The notes: generated from the sequence alone by a model not told the origin. Shown: positions 45,990 through 59,421, numbered from the stretch's first letter. The stretch: 64,000 nucleotides of DNA from Blasia pusilla (GCA_050084515.1 CM114275.1:13516001-13580000); one strand, 5' to 3'. A program made the numbers and translations.

Positions 45990-47229
45990 TCCAAGGGAAG
46001 CTCGAACCAGCTTGAGAAGCAAGCTTGGGAAATGCTAGTTAGAACAGGTTCAGAAGTAGATGAGGTCGAAATTTCAGGCAAAGTAGATGCCTTGGAGTAG
46101 ATGCTTTAGGGGAGGTAGATTCGTAGGAAGGTAGGAACCCGAATGCGGAGGAGCCCAAGGAAGAAGAGGGCTCTCAACTTCACTTATAAATACTCTGGTG
46201 GGTTTGCTTGAAGGTGGGCATAGACATCTTTGTTGGCTAGTAGACACTCGATCTCTTGAGCCAAGCTAACCAGCAGAGTTATGTGCTCCCAGTCTAGGTA
46301 GTGTGTAGTGTGCTTGAAGGGGGTTGAGAAGAAGAAGGTCTCTCATGTACTCTATGATTTTGTGATACACAGGAGGTAGCCCTATGAAATGAGTTCACAC
46401 CATTGCCTCAGATATCGAAGTATGTGCATGATTGAGTGATGAGTTGGGGGAGGGCTTGATGAAGGAGATTCTTGGAGATGATTCAACTAATCATTCAAAA
46501 GTGTGGGGAGGACAAGAGGTTTGTACCCAAAGAGAGGGAGGCAAGCTTGGGTTCCAAGATTGTGCTCCACCAAGGTGTGCTTGGAAAGCTTGTTGTTCGC
46601 CCACCTAAGCTTGGCCTTTGACACCAATCACATGATTACTTCAGGGTGTGACAACCTAGACTTCAGTGTCTGGTAAGTGATAAGAGTTAGTGAGTGGAGA
46701 GAGAGAGAGGGTCATGCTTGAGCTCCCCTATAGGTAGAAGACCATGGGCTTAGCCTGTTAAGTCCCCTACTACCCGAACGAGAAGGGAGAACAAATGGAT
46801 CAGCAAGGTACGAGGAGAAGAAGAAGGTGATTGCACTACGATCGGTTAGGAGTTGGGTGTACTTTAGAGGATGCCTTGGTACATTCAACTAGTCCAAGGC
46901 AAAGCACATTGGAGGACCTTATGCTGCCTGGTCATCCTTGATTGTCAATTCTAAGTAGAGTGTGCTTGTTGGGTTTTGGCCACTCCACTCAAAGCACTCG
47001 AGAAAGGAAGGAAGGAGTTTTGGTTAGTAGGGTGAGGATAGGATTGTGATACTGAAGTGGAGAGAGTTCCTCCAGCCTCTTAAGGTAAAGAGGTGGGGTT
47101 TATAGTAGTTAAGGAGTACATCTTGTAGATCTTGATCTTCTGATCTGGCCCTAAGCTCTTACATGGGACCGAACTGGTGGAACTAGCAACATTTTCACCT
47201 GGGTTGTGTGCTGGCCATGTATTACCTGG
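45990..47229. other. LTR-like or 3' flank of the inserted gypsy fragment
   Basis: No coding frame. TTATAAATAC at about 46184 could be a TATA box of an LTR belonging to the integrase fragment upstream. The insertion joins G4 gag again at about 47230 (CCACGGGGTTGAACC). Confidence 0.4.
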
Positions 47230-48400
47230 TGAGACAGAACTAAACCACGGGGTTGAACCTAGGACAAACTTGACTAGATGATGCAACTGCCCCAGTTTGA
47301 CTCACCCCTCCCTAACTCTAACTAGTGGCATCTGAGCCATTGCCATCTAGAAATGGCTCAAGCCATGACACATAATGTGAGTCATAGTAGGGTCTCCAAC
47401 CCTTAATCTCGAGTGCAAATCATGGATGAGTACCATGTAGAAAATCATGGTTATCGTCCATGGGTGCCATCTCTAAGTACTTGAACATCATGTTCCATGC
47501 TTGAAAGTGTTGAAATCTCTAGAGTTCCTAGGCCTCCATAAATCATACCAACTCCGTTATAGAGTCGTGCAACTCTATAGCACCCACAACTCTCGAAAAT
47601 CTATGCGGTCCTCTACCTCTAATCAGCAATTTGTACTCCTCTAATGTTGAAGATGTTGTGGTGGGGCATAGGTGGCACAAAATAGCTACAAATGGCACGT
47701 CACTTGATGAAAAGATGCATCAAGCATCAACATTTGGTCTTCTATAAAAAATACACACTCTGCTCATTACTGGTGGTACAACCCCACGATCGAGATGATG
47801 CAATGCGTCCATGAGTTGCACAATGCGTTGTGGCTACGGACGTCATGGCACGATACTTGATTGTCATTCAGCGGCTATCAATCATCATGCATAATATAAG
47901 AAAACTCAAAACTCAACCTCATCACTCATAAGGTCATCTAGTATCTCAACATCAATTACTCTCACAAACTAGATGGTCGTTAGCAATGACCGTTAGCTCA
48001 TCAACGACTAGGAATGGTGACGGTAATGGATGCGTGGCACAACTGAAAATTGCATTGCCGAGATGATGGGCCAATTGGCGCGTTAAAGCTTCATTGACGG
48101 GTTGATCGGCTAGCATACGGGGTTGATTTTTGGTATGAGGTCACGGTTGCACATGTTGAAAGTGAGAGGCCAGACTATGGAGTCGTACAAACTGCAAGGA
48201 ACTAGGAAATACTATGGCAACACGCCGCGGCAAGATGTGAGGGCAAAACAAAAAGGCGCAATTTAGGGTGGTGGAGACTGCAAAGCCCCAAAACCTGATT
48301 TAGTTAGTCAGTAGGCCATCATAAGGGTCAAGAAAACAAAGGAACATGGCGGAGTTTGGATTGTAGGTATAATGTTGATAGCAATGATGCAAAGGGTCGT

Positions 48401-49770
48401 CTACCAACAAACGTAAGGCTCGAATATCGCAGTTACGGTCAACAATATGTATAGACTAGACTATCTATCCCATGAGTGTTGAGTTGAGTGATGGATGTAA
48501 ACATTGACATATATAGCACTGATGGATTGCATGAGTGTCGATATTGCGACCTTCATAACCAAACAAATGCCAAGCGGAACATCGAAACTTTAGCGGGCTC
48601 ACGTTAGGATGGTTGCGCTTTGGTCTCTCTTGGGAGAGTCCCAAGAGACAAAACGTGCAAATAGAGTTTGTGAGTTTCATGAATTTATGGTAAAAACCAT
48701 GAAACATGGACCAAATGTGAACCAAGACTTGAGAGGAGTCGAGTCTAGCAAGGTTGGTTGCCAAAGAGGTGAGAACCAGATTTGGAATGCGATAAGCGTT
48801 TGGGGTTTGAATGTGTTTCGGAACATAATGTTTAGTTCCAAGATGAATTTTTTGAAATTAAGATAGATTTAGAAAGCTTATGCAAACTTGGTTCCAACGC
48901 ACCAAAGATCTTAGAAAACACACCAGCAAAGGTTGAGATATTGGCAAAAAACGACTATACAAGGAGTTGGGTTGAGGGCTAAAAAGAGGGCCTTAACAGT
49001 CTTTTCCCCAAAGTTAGGGGAAGGGCGGAGATCCCTGGAAGTACTAGTAAGGGGGAGTGTCTCCAAGGATGCTTGGGACCCAAACCCCACCTTGGGGCGC
49101 CATAGGCCCGCTCAAGGGCACAGAATGGAGTTTGGTGTTGGGACTTAGAACCCAAACCTGGTCCAAGGGAGTGGATTTTGAACGCTACACTTAGATTCAA
49201 ACCTGAAACTCATTTTAGTGAGTCTTGGTTAGGGACTCATTCAAGGTCCATTGGATAGTTGAGATGGCCAGACATGCAATTGTCGTTTGAGGTCCCTGGA
49301 CTAACCATAAACTCTGTCCCAAGTCTTGAGAGACTTGGAGGTGTTGTAAAGTGAGAAGCTAGGAAGGTTGAGCTTGATGAGAGGCCGAGTTGAGAGCTCG
49401 GTGAGTTGGAGTTCTGATTAACCCTCACCAGACTAACCAGAGTGTATGTTTGGGTGTAGATTAGCACTGAGAGGGTGTCGTACTGAACGCACGCGTCCGT
49501 AACACTAAAGATTGACGTTCAAGGAGAGTAGACGCACGACAACCACGCACTATGCATCAACAACCAATGTCAAATGACACGGCAAGGCAGGAGGGAGTGT
49601 CATACAAGATGGCGTGTCATTTTCCGTATGGGTGGACGTCATTCCCTCTCCCTTTTTTTCCTTACTGAATCGACCCTTGCAAATTTGGGTCAATGCTATT
49701 TTTTCCTCTTACTTGATTACCCCGTGTAGGCAAGACCAATTTTTTGTCTTGAACTAGGAAATCCCCTCGC
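48401..49770. other. No gene recognised
   Basis: Lies within the leader of G4 but matches the G3 leader poorly; probably contains another insertion (about 48600-49200) that I cannot identify. One 85-codon plus-strand frame (48609-48866) has no known match. Confidence 0.35.
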
Positions 49771-50723
49771 AAATGGGGTCAACTCCCTAAACATAAATTT
49801 TCTCTTGCCTTCATCCTTAAATAAAAATTTCCCTGGTCTTATCCACTAAAATGTGAAAAGGATTCAGAAAAAATTCTACCCCTCATATAAGGACTTACTA
49901 AAGAAATTCAAAATTTCACTCATATGATGGAAAAGTTGCAGATTGCGAGATTGGCCACAACTTTGTGCATAGATGTCAAAATTGTGCACCATTTTTTTAA
50001 CCTTATTTTTGAATTTCCAACTTGCAGCACTATTAAATCAAATCCTTTATCTAACCTTCCACCTAAAATTGGTAGTGATTGTTGTGTAGCCCAGAACCTC
50101 AGCTCTTACGAAAAAAATTGGCAACACTTCTCCGCTACTTTCTTCCTCAAAAAATTGCAAACCTATGTAACATGTTGGAGCTCTTGAGAGCTCCAAAATA
50201 GAGATCCTCGCCCTCATGCTCAATTTCTACCCAAAATCATGTAGAAATTCCACACGCCTCTCTTATGTTTCAAAAATTGGCTAATACATGCTCCTATGAG
50301 AACATGCTCATGCTCCTATGAGAACTCCTATGAGTTCTCGAATGGGGAGAAACTTTCGCTAACACACATCAAATTTTTCGTAAGAGTTGAGGTTGTGGGT
50401 TGCACAAAATCACTACCAATTTTAGGTGGAAGGTCAAATAAAGGATTTGATTTAATAGTGCTGCGAGTTGGAAAGTCAAAAACAAGGTTAAAAAAATGGT
50501 GCACAATTTCGACATCTATGCACAAATTTGTGGCCAATCTCGCAAGCTGCCATAGCCACTATTCCATCATATGAGTGAAATTTTGAATTTCTTTAGTAAC
50601 TCCTTATGTGAGGGGTAGAATTTTTTTTAAATCCTTTTCACATTTGAGTGGATAAGACAAGGGAAATTTTGATTTAAGGATGAAGGCAAGTGAAAATTTA
50701 TGTCTAGGGAGTTGACCCCATTT
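49771..50723. repeat. Large imperfect inverted repeat, about 350-bp arms
   Basis: The left arm 49771-50119 pairs with the right arm 50369-50723. Outer ends are TGGGGTCAACTCCCTA and TAGGGAGTTGACCCCA; inner ends are CAGCTCTTACGAAAAAAATT and AAATTTTTCGTAAGAGTTGA. The 249-bp spacer resembles the gypsy leader (AAATTGGCAACACTTCTCC). If transcribed it could fold into a long hairpin. Confidence 0.88.
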
Positions 50724-50857
50724 TTCGAGCGGTCCATGCTCCTATGAGAACTCTCATAAGCCCTCAAATGGGGAGCATATTCTAAAACAATAACAAGACA
50801 CTAGTGACCTCCTACGTTATATAGTTCTCATTCTCTCTTTTTAAATCACAATCGTTC

Positions 50858-50860
<3 letters not shown>

Positions 50861-50946
<86 letters not shown>
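50861..50946. repeat. (TC)n microsatellite, 86 bp uninterrupted
   Basis: Perfect 43-unit dinucleotide run. It sits where the gypsy A repeat has a short TCTCTCTC tract on this strand (compare 40630-40643), so it is probably an expansion of that tract. Confidence 0.97.
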
Positions 50947-50949
<3 letters not shown>

Positions 50950-51340
50950 ATGAGAGGCTTGGATTACTCACAAGGCATGGAGCACCATAGCTCTATCGCC
51001 TCATGCCAAGAGTTTTATCAAAGAGAGAATGAGCTCCATCGCTCCCTCTCCTTGGGTATAATTCCTTCCCTCTTCCAAGCTCTCTCTCTCTGGTAACCTA
51101 TGCTCACACATCACTTCCTTGGCTCTTGACCTGTTACATGAGGTCAAGGGTTACTTCCAAAAATAGAAAAGAAAATCTACTCCTAATATAAAGGTACAAA
51201 AAATAATCAGTTTCTTTGTATGGCTCCAAATGAGGCAAAACAAAGGGGAAATTTGCTCTCTCAGGTTAATCGAGGCCTCAACAAGTCATCCTTGACCTCT
51301 TGAGGCTCTCCACCAAACACTTTGCTCATACATAATACTG

Positions 51341-54300
51341 CATTTTACATACTATAGGGCCAAAGATAGCTTCTCGCATAAACACGTACCTCAAGCCTCG
51401 TTTTGAGAAGTTATTCATCTTGTGGGAGGGAGGATAGGAGCATTGACTACCTTGAAGAGACAAGGGTCATCTTTTTGCAGTTGAAAAAAAAAGGTGATAT
51501 AAGTGAAAAAATGAATCTAGCATTATGATATTGTTGGTCATACGTTTAGGTGAATGAATCTCGTAGAATGACGAAAACACTTATGGAAGAGGAGCCGTGG
51601 AAGAAGGTAGAAATCATGGGCAAGTGGAGTAATGCTCTAGTGAAAGATGCAAAAAAGTTGTAGTGGAGTTTGGATTGGAGTAGGGGAACCCCAAGCACAT
51701 CTCTTTGTTGGTGAAAGAAGATATCTTCCTCTCACTTGAGCCTTGTTTGTCTCCTTGTTTAGCCAGGGAGTTCCACAATAATTAGATTGACATGGAGATT
51801 CCACCACAATCTAGTGGGTACGAATCCAAACAGATGGAAGAAAAAGTAGGGCTGCCTCACTCTCTTGCTACAAACAAGTTTTGGATGAAGTGCTATCATA
51901 AATGAAAGAGGATGAACTAGGGACATAGGGAAACTTATAGATGTCCCAATCCCCTTCCCATTGCCCTCTCCATCTTACCTTTTTTTGTCAACTTGCCACC
52001 CTCACTCTTCGCCCCTTGCTCAAAAATACCGAGACCTTGCTGCCAAACGTGTTACAACGAGTAAAACCAAAATGTACAAAGCCAACCACTCGAAAAGAGT
52101 AAATCAGTTGTCCAATTGATAAGGCGAATAATATAAAAATTTACATGGGGGCCCCACGAGTAGTGGAAAATAGGTGGGCAAGAGGAGGTGGGACGCTTAG
52201 GTCCACGTTTGAGTGATAGAAAGTATCACGGTCAATCTTTGCTCGTGCATCGCATGGGTGCTCTAACTAGATGTTTTCAAAGTAAATTCTTGAGAAGTAA
52301 TCCACACTTAATTACATCTAATAAAATTTAAAATCTAGATCCAAAATACCGATATAAAACCTAAAAGGGAAGATATCTGGTTTTACAAGACTTAAAAATC
52401 GACAACTCCAAGTTCCCGTGCAATGCACGGTCCCTCTTTGATAACTAGGAGCCACTTTTTACACTAAATTGGGTTACTAATGTCAAAATGTATTTTTTGA
52501 GAGACATGTGTCTAAACGCCCTCTCAAAAAACCTCCCATTATGACATAGATGTTGTCTTAATAACCTACATATAAATATTGATATAAGGAAACTAGTTTG
52601 ATGGCCTCCATACAATTCCACTATAAAATATTTCATGAAATAATTTTCAATACAATAAGAAAAAAATTAATGTCATGAAAAACTCATTGAAAACTCCTAA
52701 ATAAGTCTTAAAAATTTTATCTGTGAAAAAAAACACATCCAAGGAAAATTTTACAATCTCTAACTAGTAACACAAATTTTGATTTTTAAAATATCAAAAA
52801 TACCACATTAACCACTAGGATGTATGTAGAGGGGTGTAGGTGACTATTCAATCATGAAATGTGCACATACTCACTATCGCAAATTTGATGCGGAGAAAGA
52901 TAAATTTTCCAAATTAGCTTCCTCTTTTCTGTCGTTTCAGTTACCACCGTTCAGAAATCTGAGAAGAAGAGATCAAAACCGGACCTATGATGGTGCGAAA
53001 TATGTCTTCAAGACATTAAATTTTTTTTTGAAAATAGTGTTTTGAGTCTGCTTTTGTTTCCTCGATCGGCAACTTGCAAGTTTCTTACTGGTCCCGGCCT
53101 GAACTCGTGCTCTACAGAGAGGGTGCCCCTTAACTTACGGATCCTCACTCTTCAAGGGAGATTTGTAAAGTGCCAGTCGCAGCAGGCGTTAAGTGATGAA
53201 TCTTGACGCTTCGTTTCTTCCGTGGAGTGGACCACGTGGTGTAGTAGATGAGCCTCCTTCAAAACCCACAGCTTGAAGTTACACTTAAAAAGCAAAACAT
53301 TTCAATCTGTTGGGTTTGAAAGGATCGGTCTTCAACTGGAGCAATTGCTTTGGGACGGAGGTTCATGAACCACGTAATGTTGTTCACGAATATTCGTCTG
53401 TGTAGCACACGTCTATCGCGACAATAGTGGATTACTGTAGAATAAAGTGCAATGTATATGAAATCATACGATTTAAAAAAGAAAATCAAGTCAACCATAG
53501 CTCTCTTTCCATACTATTAACATGACCTTTTGTTTATGTTTTTTTTCCTACGCAAAAGTACTGGGTGGGTTCTTATGGTAGGCTCTTACGTGTCGTAATG
53601 ATTAGCCGCTTAAAGTATTCGATTTTAAGTCCGCTGATCCAGATTTGTTTCTCTTTTGCTCTTACATAAAATTCGGATAAGGGATGACCCATTAAACCAG
53701 CAGTCCAAGAGCAAATTGACCAAGTTTTCTACTGCCACATTAGGAAATAAACAATTGTTTTCACATAAGCGGAGAAAGGAGGATAAGAATATTTTATTCC
53801 GAAATCGCTAAGGTTGCTTAGGTGGGCCGGGCCCTAAACCAGCGGCTGATGTGATTCGTGGAGACTAATGGGTGAACGAATATATTAAGCCGGTCCTAAT
53901 TAGATGTCGGCAGTGTCTTACTATGTAGTTATCCTTAGAGGATAGATACACCCACCCCTGTTCATGAACTTGGATGGAAGTAAGAAAGAAACTTGCGGAG
54001 TGGTTCACGTAATAAAGGTCCGGGAAAAATACCTGTTGTTATTTTGGCTGACGGTCCTATCAAGATGACACTAAACCATGTTATCTAATTTAGATGGGGA
54101 GGGGGGTCGTCGATCAAGGGGCAACTTCCCATTGTGATTGGAAGTTGCTTAAGAGGCCCCTTAGGGAACCATCGTCCCTAATGCAGGCCCCTTACCGTGC
54201 CAAGTAGGATGAGGTATAGGAGACTCAATTTGTTCTTGTAAGTTTCTACTGAAGCAGCACGTTGGATAATAACGAAGGGCCAAGTTGTGGTTGAGAGGTT

Positions 54301-55785
54301 AATCCCCAAATATTCTTCCTTTGTTACTTACACATTATTTACTATGACTAATCATTTTGCAATCTCGATCATTCTCCCATTGTTCATATGTCTTGATTCT
54401 TTTAGAATGGATGGTAGGGAGCCAGCCAGAGTGACGTTGGGTGACGGTGAATTTGTAAGGTACCTTGGTGTGGAAAATTTGTACCCTTGGGATGATCCAA
54501 GATGGAGAATATTTGCGAGTGCATGGAGGGTAAGATGTTAGCGACACAAGAAGTCTGGCGGATACGAAATAACAATGTGTAACCTAAAGCGCATATGTCT
54601 AGGGTAGCCATATCTACTTGACATGTTTAGTAAAATGCTTCCTTGAAAACGGTTATCTAACATTCAATTTTATGAGAACATGTAGGATCTGTAATCAATT
54701 GGAGCATGTGAAGAGACTCTTAACATATTCATGCTTCGTCGTAGGCAAATATTGTCTTGTTCGCAAGGTTGTTGATTGAATAAAAAAAATTTCTTGCAAC
54801 ATCGTAGTTTCAACTGGTCGCTTGTATATCCTTGGAAAGAGCAAAAATTTTCAATCCTTCAATAGAACCCCATGATCATTGGATCAATTCACTTGTTATT
54901 GTCGTGACTAGACCACACATTCATTGCTTCATCTCGCTACAAGCTATTTGACCTAGCTGGAACTTTGATGGTTGTCAACCATGTAATCTTGTAGCTACAA
55001 ATTATGCATTTAAACTCCTGATGCGAATTGTAGTGATAAGTTACAACAGTTCGGACAACTGCAGATGAATAGGATGAATGGCTTTTCCATTCCATTATGA
55101 ATGATTCGCTTTTAGGGGATGTGATCATGTAGCATCCATCACTAGATCCTATCAAGGTGCTTCAAATTAGGCATCTTGCACAGTTTAGGTCTAGTGGATT
55201 CATGCACAGAAGGAAGAAGTTGTAGGATGAATGAATTTTTTGATACACGTCTAATCAATTGATTACCTAGACTATTTTTCCTACTATTATTTTCTTCTCC
55301 AAGATCACTTATGCTCCTCAAATTTTGAACTCGATGACTTAACATTAGAAGTGGGTGCACCATTAATTACCACAATAGCGTTTCTACAGTACGCGGAGGA
55401 CCTTATTAGGAATGTGGAGTTGGGCCTTTGGATTAGTAAACTGCCTAAAATATTCCTTGCGGTGAGTTGTATCAAATGGCAGCTTCGCCATAAAGCTTCT
55501 CATACATCACGATTGCAAAATCCTTCAACAAATTATGAATATTTGAGTTCTGGATTTCACATAGGTTATAGAGAGGATAACAAGGGAAAAAATATGGAGA
55601 AAGGATTTTCACGAAGACATATGTGTGCGATAGCCAAAAGTCACGAAATTTCCTTTCCTTTCTCAGATCAAAAAGACGAATGAGTGACTTGTCGTCGCAA
55701 GTGGAAAAAAAGTAGAAGTTAGCTAGTCTATGTATGGGATAACTCTATGTATGATTCTATCAGATAGTCTCTTTTTCTTAAATAT
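51341..55785. other. No gene recognised
   Basis: AT-rich. Open frames are short and unrelated to known families. 54141-54192 is shared with 24211-24262; just before it GCAACTTCC (54121-54129) pairs with GGAAGTTGC (54140-54148). Nothing here reads as a tRNA or other structured RNA. Confidence 0.4.
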
Positions 55786-55912
55786 ATCCACTTTATTATA
55801 AAAGAAACCTCAGAAGAGGACAAAGAAAGGTAATAACAACTCAAAAGAGGAGTCAAAAAATGCATACAAGAATGCAAAAAGAAAATGGCAACAAGTCAAC
55901 GCAAACACCGGC

Positions 55913-57172
55913 TCAACGAGCTACACGATTGATAGCCTGAAACAAATCTGAAAAGAACATGAGTGGTTGGTCAGACGTGAAGGGACGATGAGGCGAGCGA
56001 CCCCCCACCATCTCCGCACGACGTATCAATGCCAAGGCTTGTGCATGTTGTAAGGCCACTGAGATGCATTGCCGAAAATAAGTAGTAACTATCGAGAGAG
56101 AAGGTCTACGGGAAGGGGCAAGGTGATGATTCTCAAGGGAGTGGTGAGCACATGTTTTCAGGAAAGTATCAAAAGACACCTGTAAATGAACGAATACTTC
56201 CACTGCAAAAGGAATAAATCCATCAGTCGCATGTCTCACAGCATAACTTAACTCCTTGATTCTTGTTGCAGCTTCGGCCGCCAAACCTTTGGTATGTGCG
56301 GCTCAACACACCAAGTCAGAACATGTTGGATCAGCAACCACCACATCACCTAGTGTCTGCAATCCACCTCGAGACATAACAAGATCCACTCTCCGATGAG
56401 AGGTTTCTTGTGTGGTTGAAGGTAGGATGTGGAGTTGCTCTTGCCCAACGGTGTATCCTGCAGTACGAGCCACCGATGCTACCGCCTCTCTAATGACATC
56501 ATGTGTGACCATTCATTCTCCACCATGTGCACATCAGAGAATATGGATACCCTTGGCATCAATGGGATCCCCGCATACACAATTCAGCACACCTAAGAGA
56601 GAAGGATGGGGAAGTCCAAGACGTAACCGCAAAGTTATCGAGAATATACTTTGAGGAAGACAAAATGGAAGAATAAGAGGATTTTCAGTAAGCCACGCCC
56701 CGCTCCGGTACCCGCATATGAACGTAGATGAGCTCGATTACCGTTAGAGGATGCCTTGGAGAGAATGCTGGAAAAGTTGATTTGATGCAGATTCTCGGAG
56801 ATATGCTCTTGAGGTCGATCAAGCCCTTCCGTAATCAGTTGACTGAAAGGGGGTAGAATTTCTTGTGTAGCAAGAGGAAGAAGAGCTCGTGCAGATCTCA
56901 GTTGTTGTTGAAATAACAAGTCCCCCTCCTCTACATGGGAGATATGATCCATCAAGATAGGTGTATCTCCTTGGAGAAACCTTGAAGCCATAATCGGTGC
57001 TACCAATGTCCAACTCCCCAAAAAGGCTGCGGGAGCATATGCGACTGTAGAGGACAGTCCCACCCCTCCAAAAGAAATAGGCAAGATAGCTTGTCGTGCA
57101 GCAAAGACACCATCCTCTCCCTCAAAGGTATTTGAGCCAGGAAGTTGACCAAAAGTTGCCAAGATAGAAGCA
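55913..57172 (-). pseudogene. C-terminal CCHC and nuclease domain of non-LTR copy 2
   Basis: The thumb/linker region has FVHRLASFDASILATFGQL and GGVGLSSTVAYAPAAFLGSW. At 56600-56510 the text is NCVCGDPIDAKGIHIL, stop, CAHGGE, stop, MVTHD, i.e. a C-x-C ... H ... C knuckle. Then come RVDLV, 14 residues, DVVVADPT, and K at IKELSY, fitting a PD-(D/E)XK fold, and the terminal FIPFAVEVFVHLQVSFDTFLKTCA. Stops at the RCAH, ERM and LVC positions are all TGA, as expected from CGA or similar codons after C-to-T change. Confidence 0.75.
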
Positions 57173-59421
57173 TCAAAAGAGGCCAACCGATGTACGAACC
57201 CTTGAAGTGGGAGGACAAGTGCGAAGAAGGTAGGAAGGACGTTGTAGAAAACATTGGGAGAGAATCCCATAAGCCACTTGGGGATCCCCTAGATGAGGTA
57301 ACAAATGAAGCCATTCCACATCTTTCAAAAGGGCCTCATCCAAGAACTTTGAGACATAGTCGATGAAGCCAATTGGGACCCCAAGAACTCTAACCCCTTC
57401 AATGTAGATGGGAAAATCAGGAGTAGGTGGGGGGTGAATGTTGAGGGAAGGCATGAAGGAGACCATACTCCACATTTACTAGGTTGGACTTTAAGGTTTA
57501 AGAAAGATAGTTGCTCCACGAAATGGGTATAAGCTGGAAGCACTTCAGAAGGAGGACCTATAATGTGAGTGTCATCAGCAATAGAAGGGAAAAGACAAGA
57601 TGGAAATGCTTGCGCTGATGCTCGAAGGGCACGAAAATGGGCAATGGCAAAGAGTGGGCCCCCCATGGGATCACCTTGATGTGTGCCACAAGCCGATTGT
57701 AAAAGACTATATTCCCTAGAAGTAGCATGATGGGAATAGATAATGGGCGTATCATAGGCATAGAAGGAGCAAAAAAATGGAATGAGGCTCGCAAGTTGTC
57801 CTCCTGCACAACGTAACTCCTCAAAGATGGCCGCACGAGAAATTGAATTGAATGTGTTAGCCACATCGACTTGAATTGCTACCCAATCTGGATGAATATC
57901 AAGAGTGGAGCGAATCCCATGCACCGCAGCCTCACAACCTCCAGGAGTTGCCACTCCAAATTGATGAGGAAATAAGTGGGCACTAAAGTGAGGACAAAAT
58001 TGCAAGCATAGGGATCGACTAACCAAGCGATATAAAACCTCTCCAATAGCCAAAGGGCGCACACTTGAAGGAGGCTTATCCATAGCCAACAAGCAACAAG
58101 CCCCTAAGATCCTAGAGATAGAGAATGGGAGACGACCTGCTGCCATATGTGCACACACCTTATTTAGAGAGACAAAGCCACTTGCTGAATCTGCTAGGAT
58201 AAAGCAATTGTGGAGATGCTCAAAACCCATCCCTGATAGCCCGCGTGCTGATAAGCGAGGAGTATGCAAAAAAGCCCTTGTGAAAACCTCCAAGTCAAGC
58301 TCCAAGTCAAGGTCCGCTGTATAGTCTTCCACAAAAGATGGAGCATCACCACTTGAAGGAGGATGAAGAGCTTCTAAGAGAGCCATTTTTTCCGCACTTG
58401 GAACCGCTGAAGAAAGAGGACCCAATGCTCGAGCTGCATGGGAAAACTCACCAACCTGCCCCAAAAGTAGACTTCGTCAAAGGCGTTGTTGTATTGAAGG
58501 TCTCCCATGATTGGCGTGCTGAGTGGGATGAGCCACAGCTAAGGCCTTTGCTCGAAGTACATGCTCATTCTGAAGATTCTCCCAATCCCCAGATATAAAG
58601 CGTTGAATACGTGTGGAGGTTTCACGATGACCCGTTGCACCACCCCTTGGAGGGAGTACTAAAACCCATTGTGGGGAGAGTAATAGGATATACCAAGAAT
58701 TTATATTTGTGGGGTCACGCGCTAACCTTTCTAATGGGAAAAGAAAAGCTTGTTGAGTGATGGGGCGAAGAGCAATAGGAATGCGAGTGTAGAGTCTAGG
58801 ACGAGGAAGACCTGGATGGAAAGAGCAAAGGAGATCAGTTTGGCTTAACCAGGTCCAAGCAATTGTTGTGGGGAGTGCAGTAGGAGGTGGTATCGGGTTA
58901 GGGATTGAAGGCCCATGCATGGATCGACAGTACCGCTGATGTCTTTTGATCCCATTAGGAGCAAACTCCTTACCACAAGGTATGCCACGAACCTTTGGTA
59001 CAAATGTAGAAGTAGAAGGGTTACAAGGAGAGGAGGTAGGAGGTGCAAGAGGTGGTGATGGCCGACGATGAGCCGGTAAGTAGGTTGGAGGAGGAGGAGG
59101 AGGAAGAGGGGAGATTCGGGTAGAATAGATGGGAGTTGGAAGCAAGGGCATAGATGAGATATGTGGGGATGGCAAAGTATAAGGATTTGGTAATAATGGA
59201 TCAAGATTAGGCTCAAGAGGACAAGGCGAAGAAGGGAGAAGAGGAGAATTCGGAAGAAATATAGCGAGTGTAATGGGTGTATTAGCATCTGGAGGAAAAT
59301 AGCGAGATCTACGATAAGGAGGTGAAACAGGGGGAGAGGTTACTGTTATAGGAGGGCGTGTAAAACCAGATAAGCGAGTAGATGGAGCACCCAACTCCAT
59401 CTCTGATGATGTAATGTACAA
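57173..59421 (-). pseudogene. N-terminus and reverse transcriptase of non-LTR copy 2
   Basis: The N-terminal 150 residues are Pro/Ser-rich. A finger-like site GIPCGKEFAPNGIKRHQRYC follows (about 58985-58915). After one in-frame TGA near 58476 the reverse transcriptase reads RPLAIGEVLYRLVSR, QFGVATPGGCEAAVH, VDVANTFNSISR (first catalytic Asp), ACGTHQGDPMGGPLF and IADDTHIIGP (catalytic Asp pair, with Ile in place of the usual Tyr or Phe). LGVPIGF in another frame (57475-57173) marks the last RT motif. All three catalytic Asp residues remain. Confidence 0.85.

Larger units (their letters stand above)
44690..51340 (-). mobile_element. Gypsy remnant G4 (gag, leader, repeat A), interrupted
   Basis: Minus-strand relative of G3. 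44690 to about 45330 follows G3 37270-38160 (gag with DPGIAALIQ-type core heavily worn); 47230-47640 follows G3 38220-38640; 47640-48400 follows the start of gag and leader; about 50740-51340 follows repeat A1, including the sequence AATGAGAGGCTTGGATT at 50949. An insertion at about 45335-47229 splits gag. Pol is absent on the low-coordinate side. Ends cannot be fixed. Confidence 0.68.
55786..59421 (-). mobile_element. Non-LTR retroelement copy 2 with reverse transcriptase and restriction-like endonuclease
   Basis: Single coding region on the minus strand from ATG 59421 to about 55913, then a short 3' UTR ending at the point shared with copy 1 (TTATAATAAAGTGGAT). There are no LTRs and no poly-A. 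Domain order is that of endonuclease-type non-LTR elements (the R2-like group): zinc-finger-like N-terminus, reverse transcriptase, CCHC, PD-(D/E)XK-like nuclease. In that group the nuclease nicks the target to prime reverse transcription; target choice cannot be judged here. At least three frameshifts (near 57450, 57230 and 56650) and four TGA stops make it inactive. Confidence 0.78.

Noticed and set aside
58845-59288. A long Leu/Pro-rich minus-strand frame
   Set aside because: It is a shifted reading of the low-complexity N-terminus of the non-LTR element.
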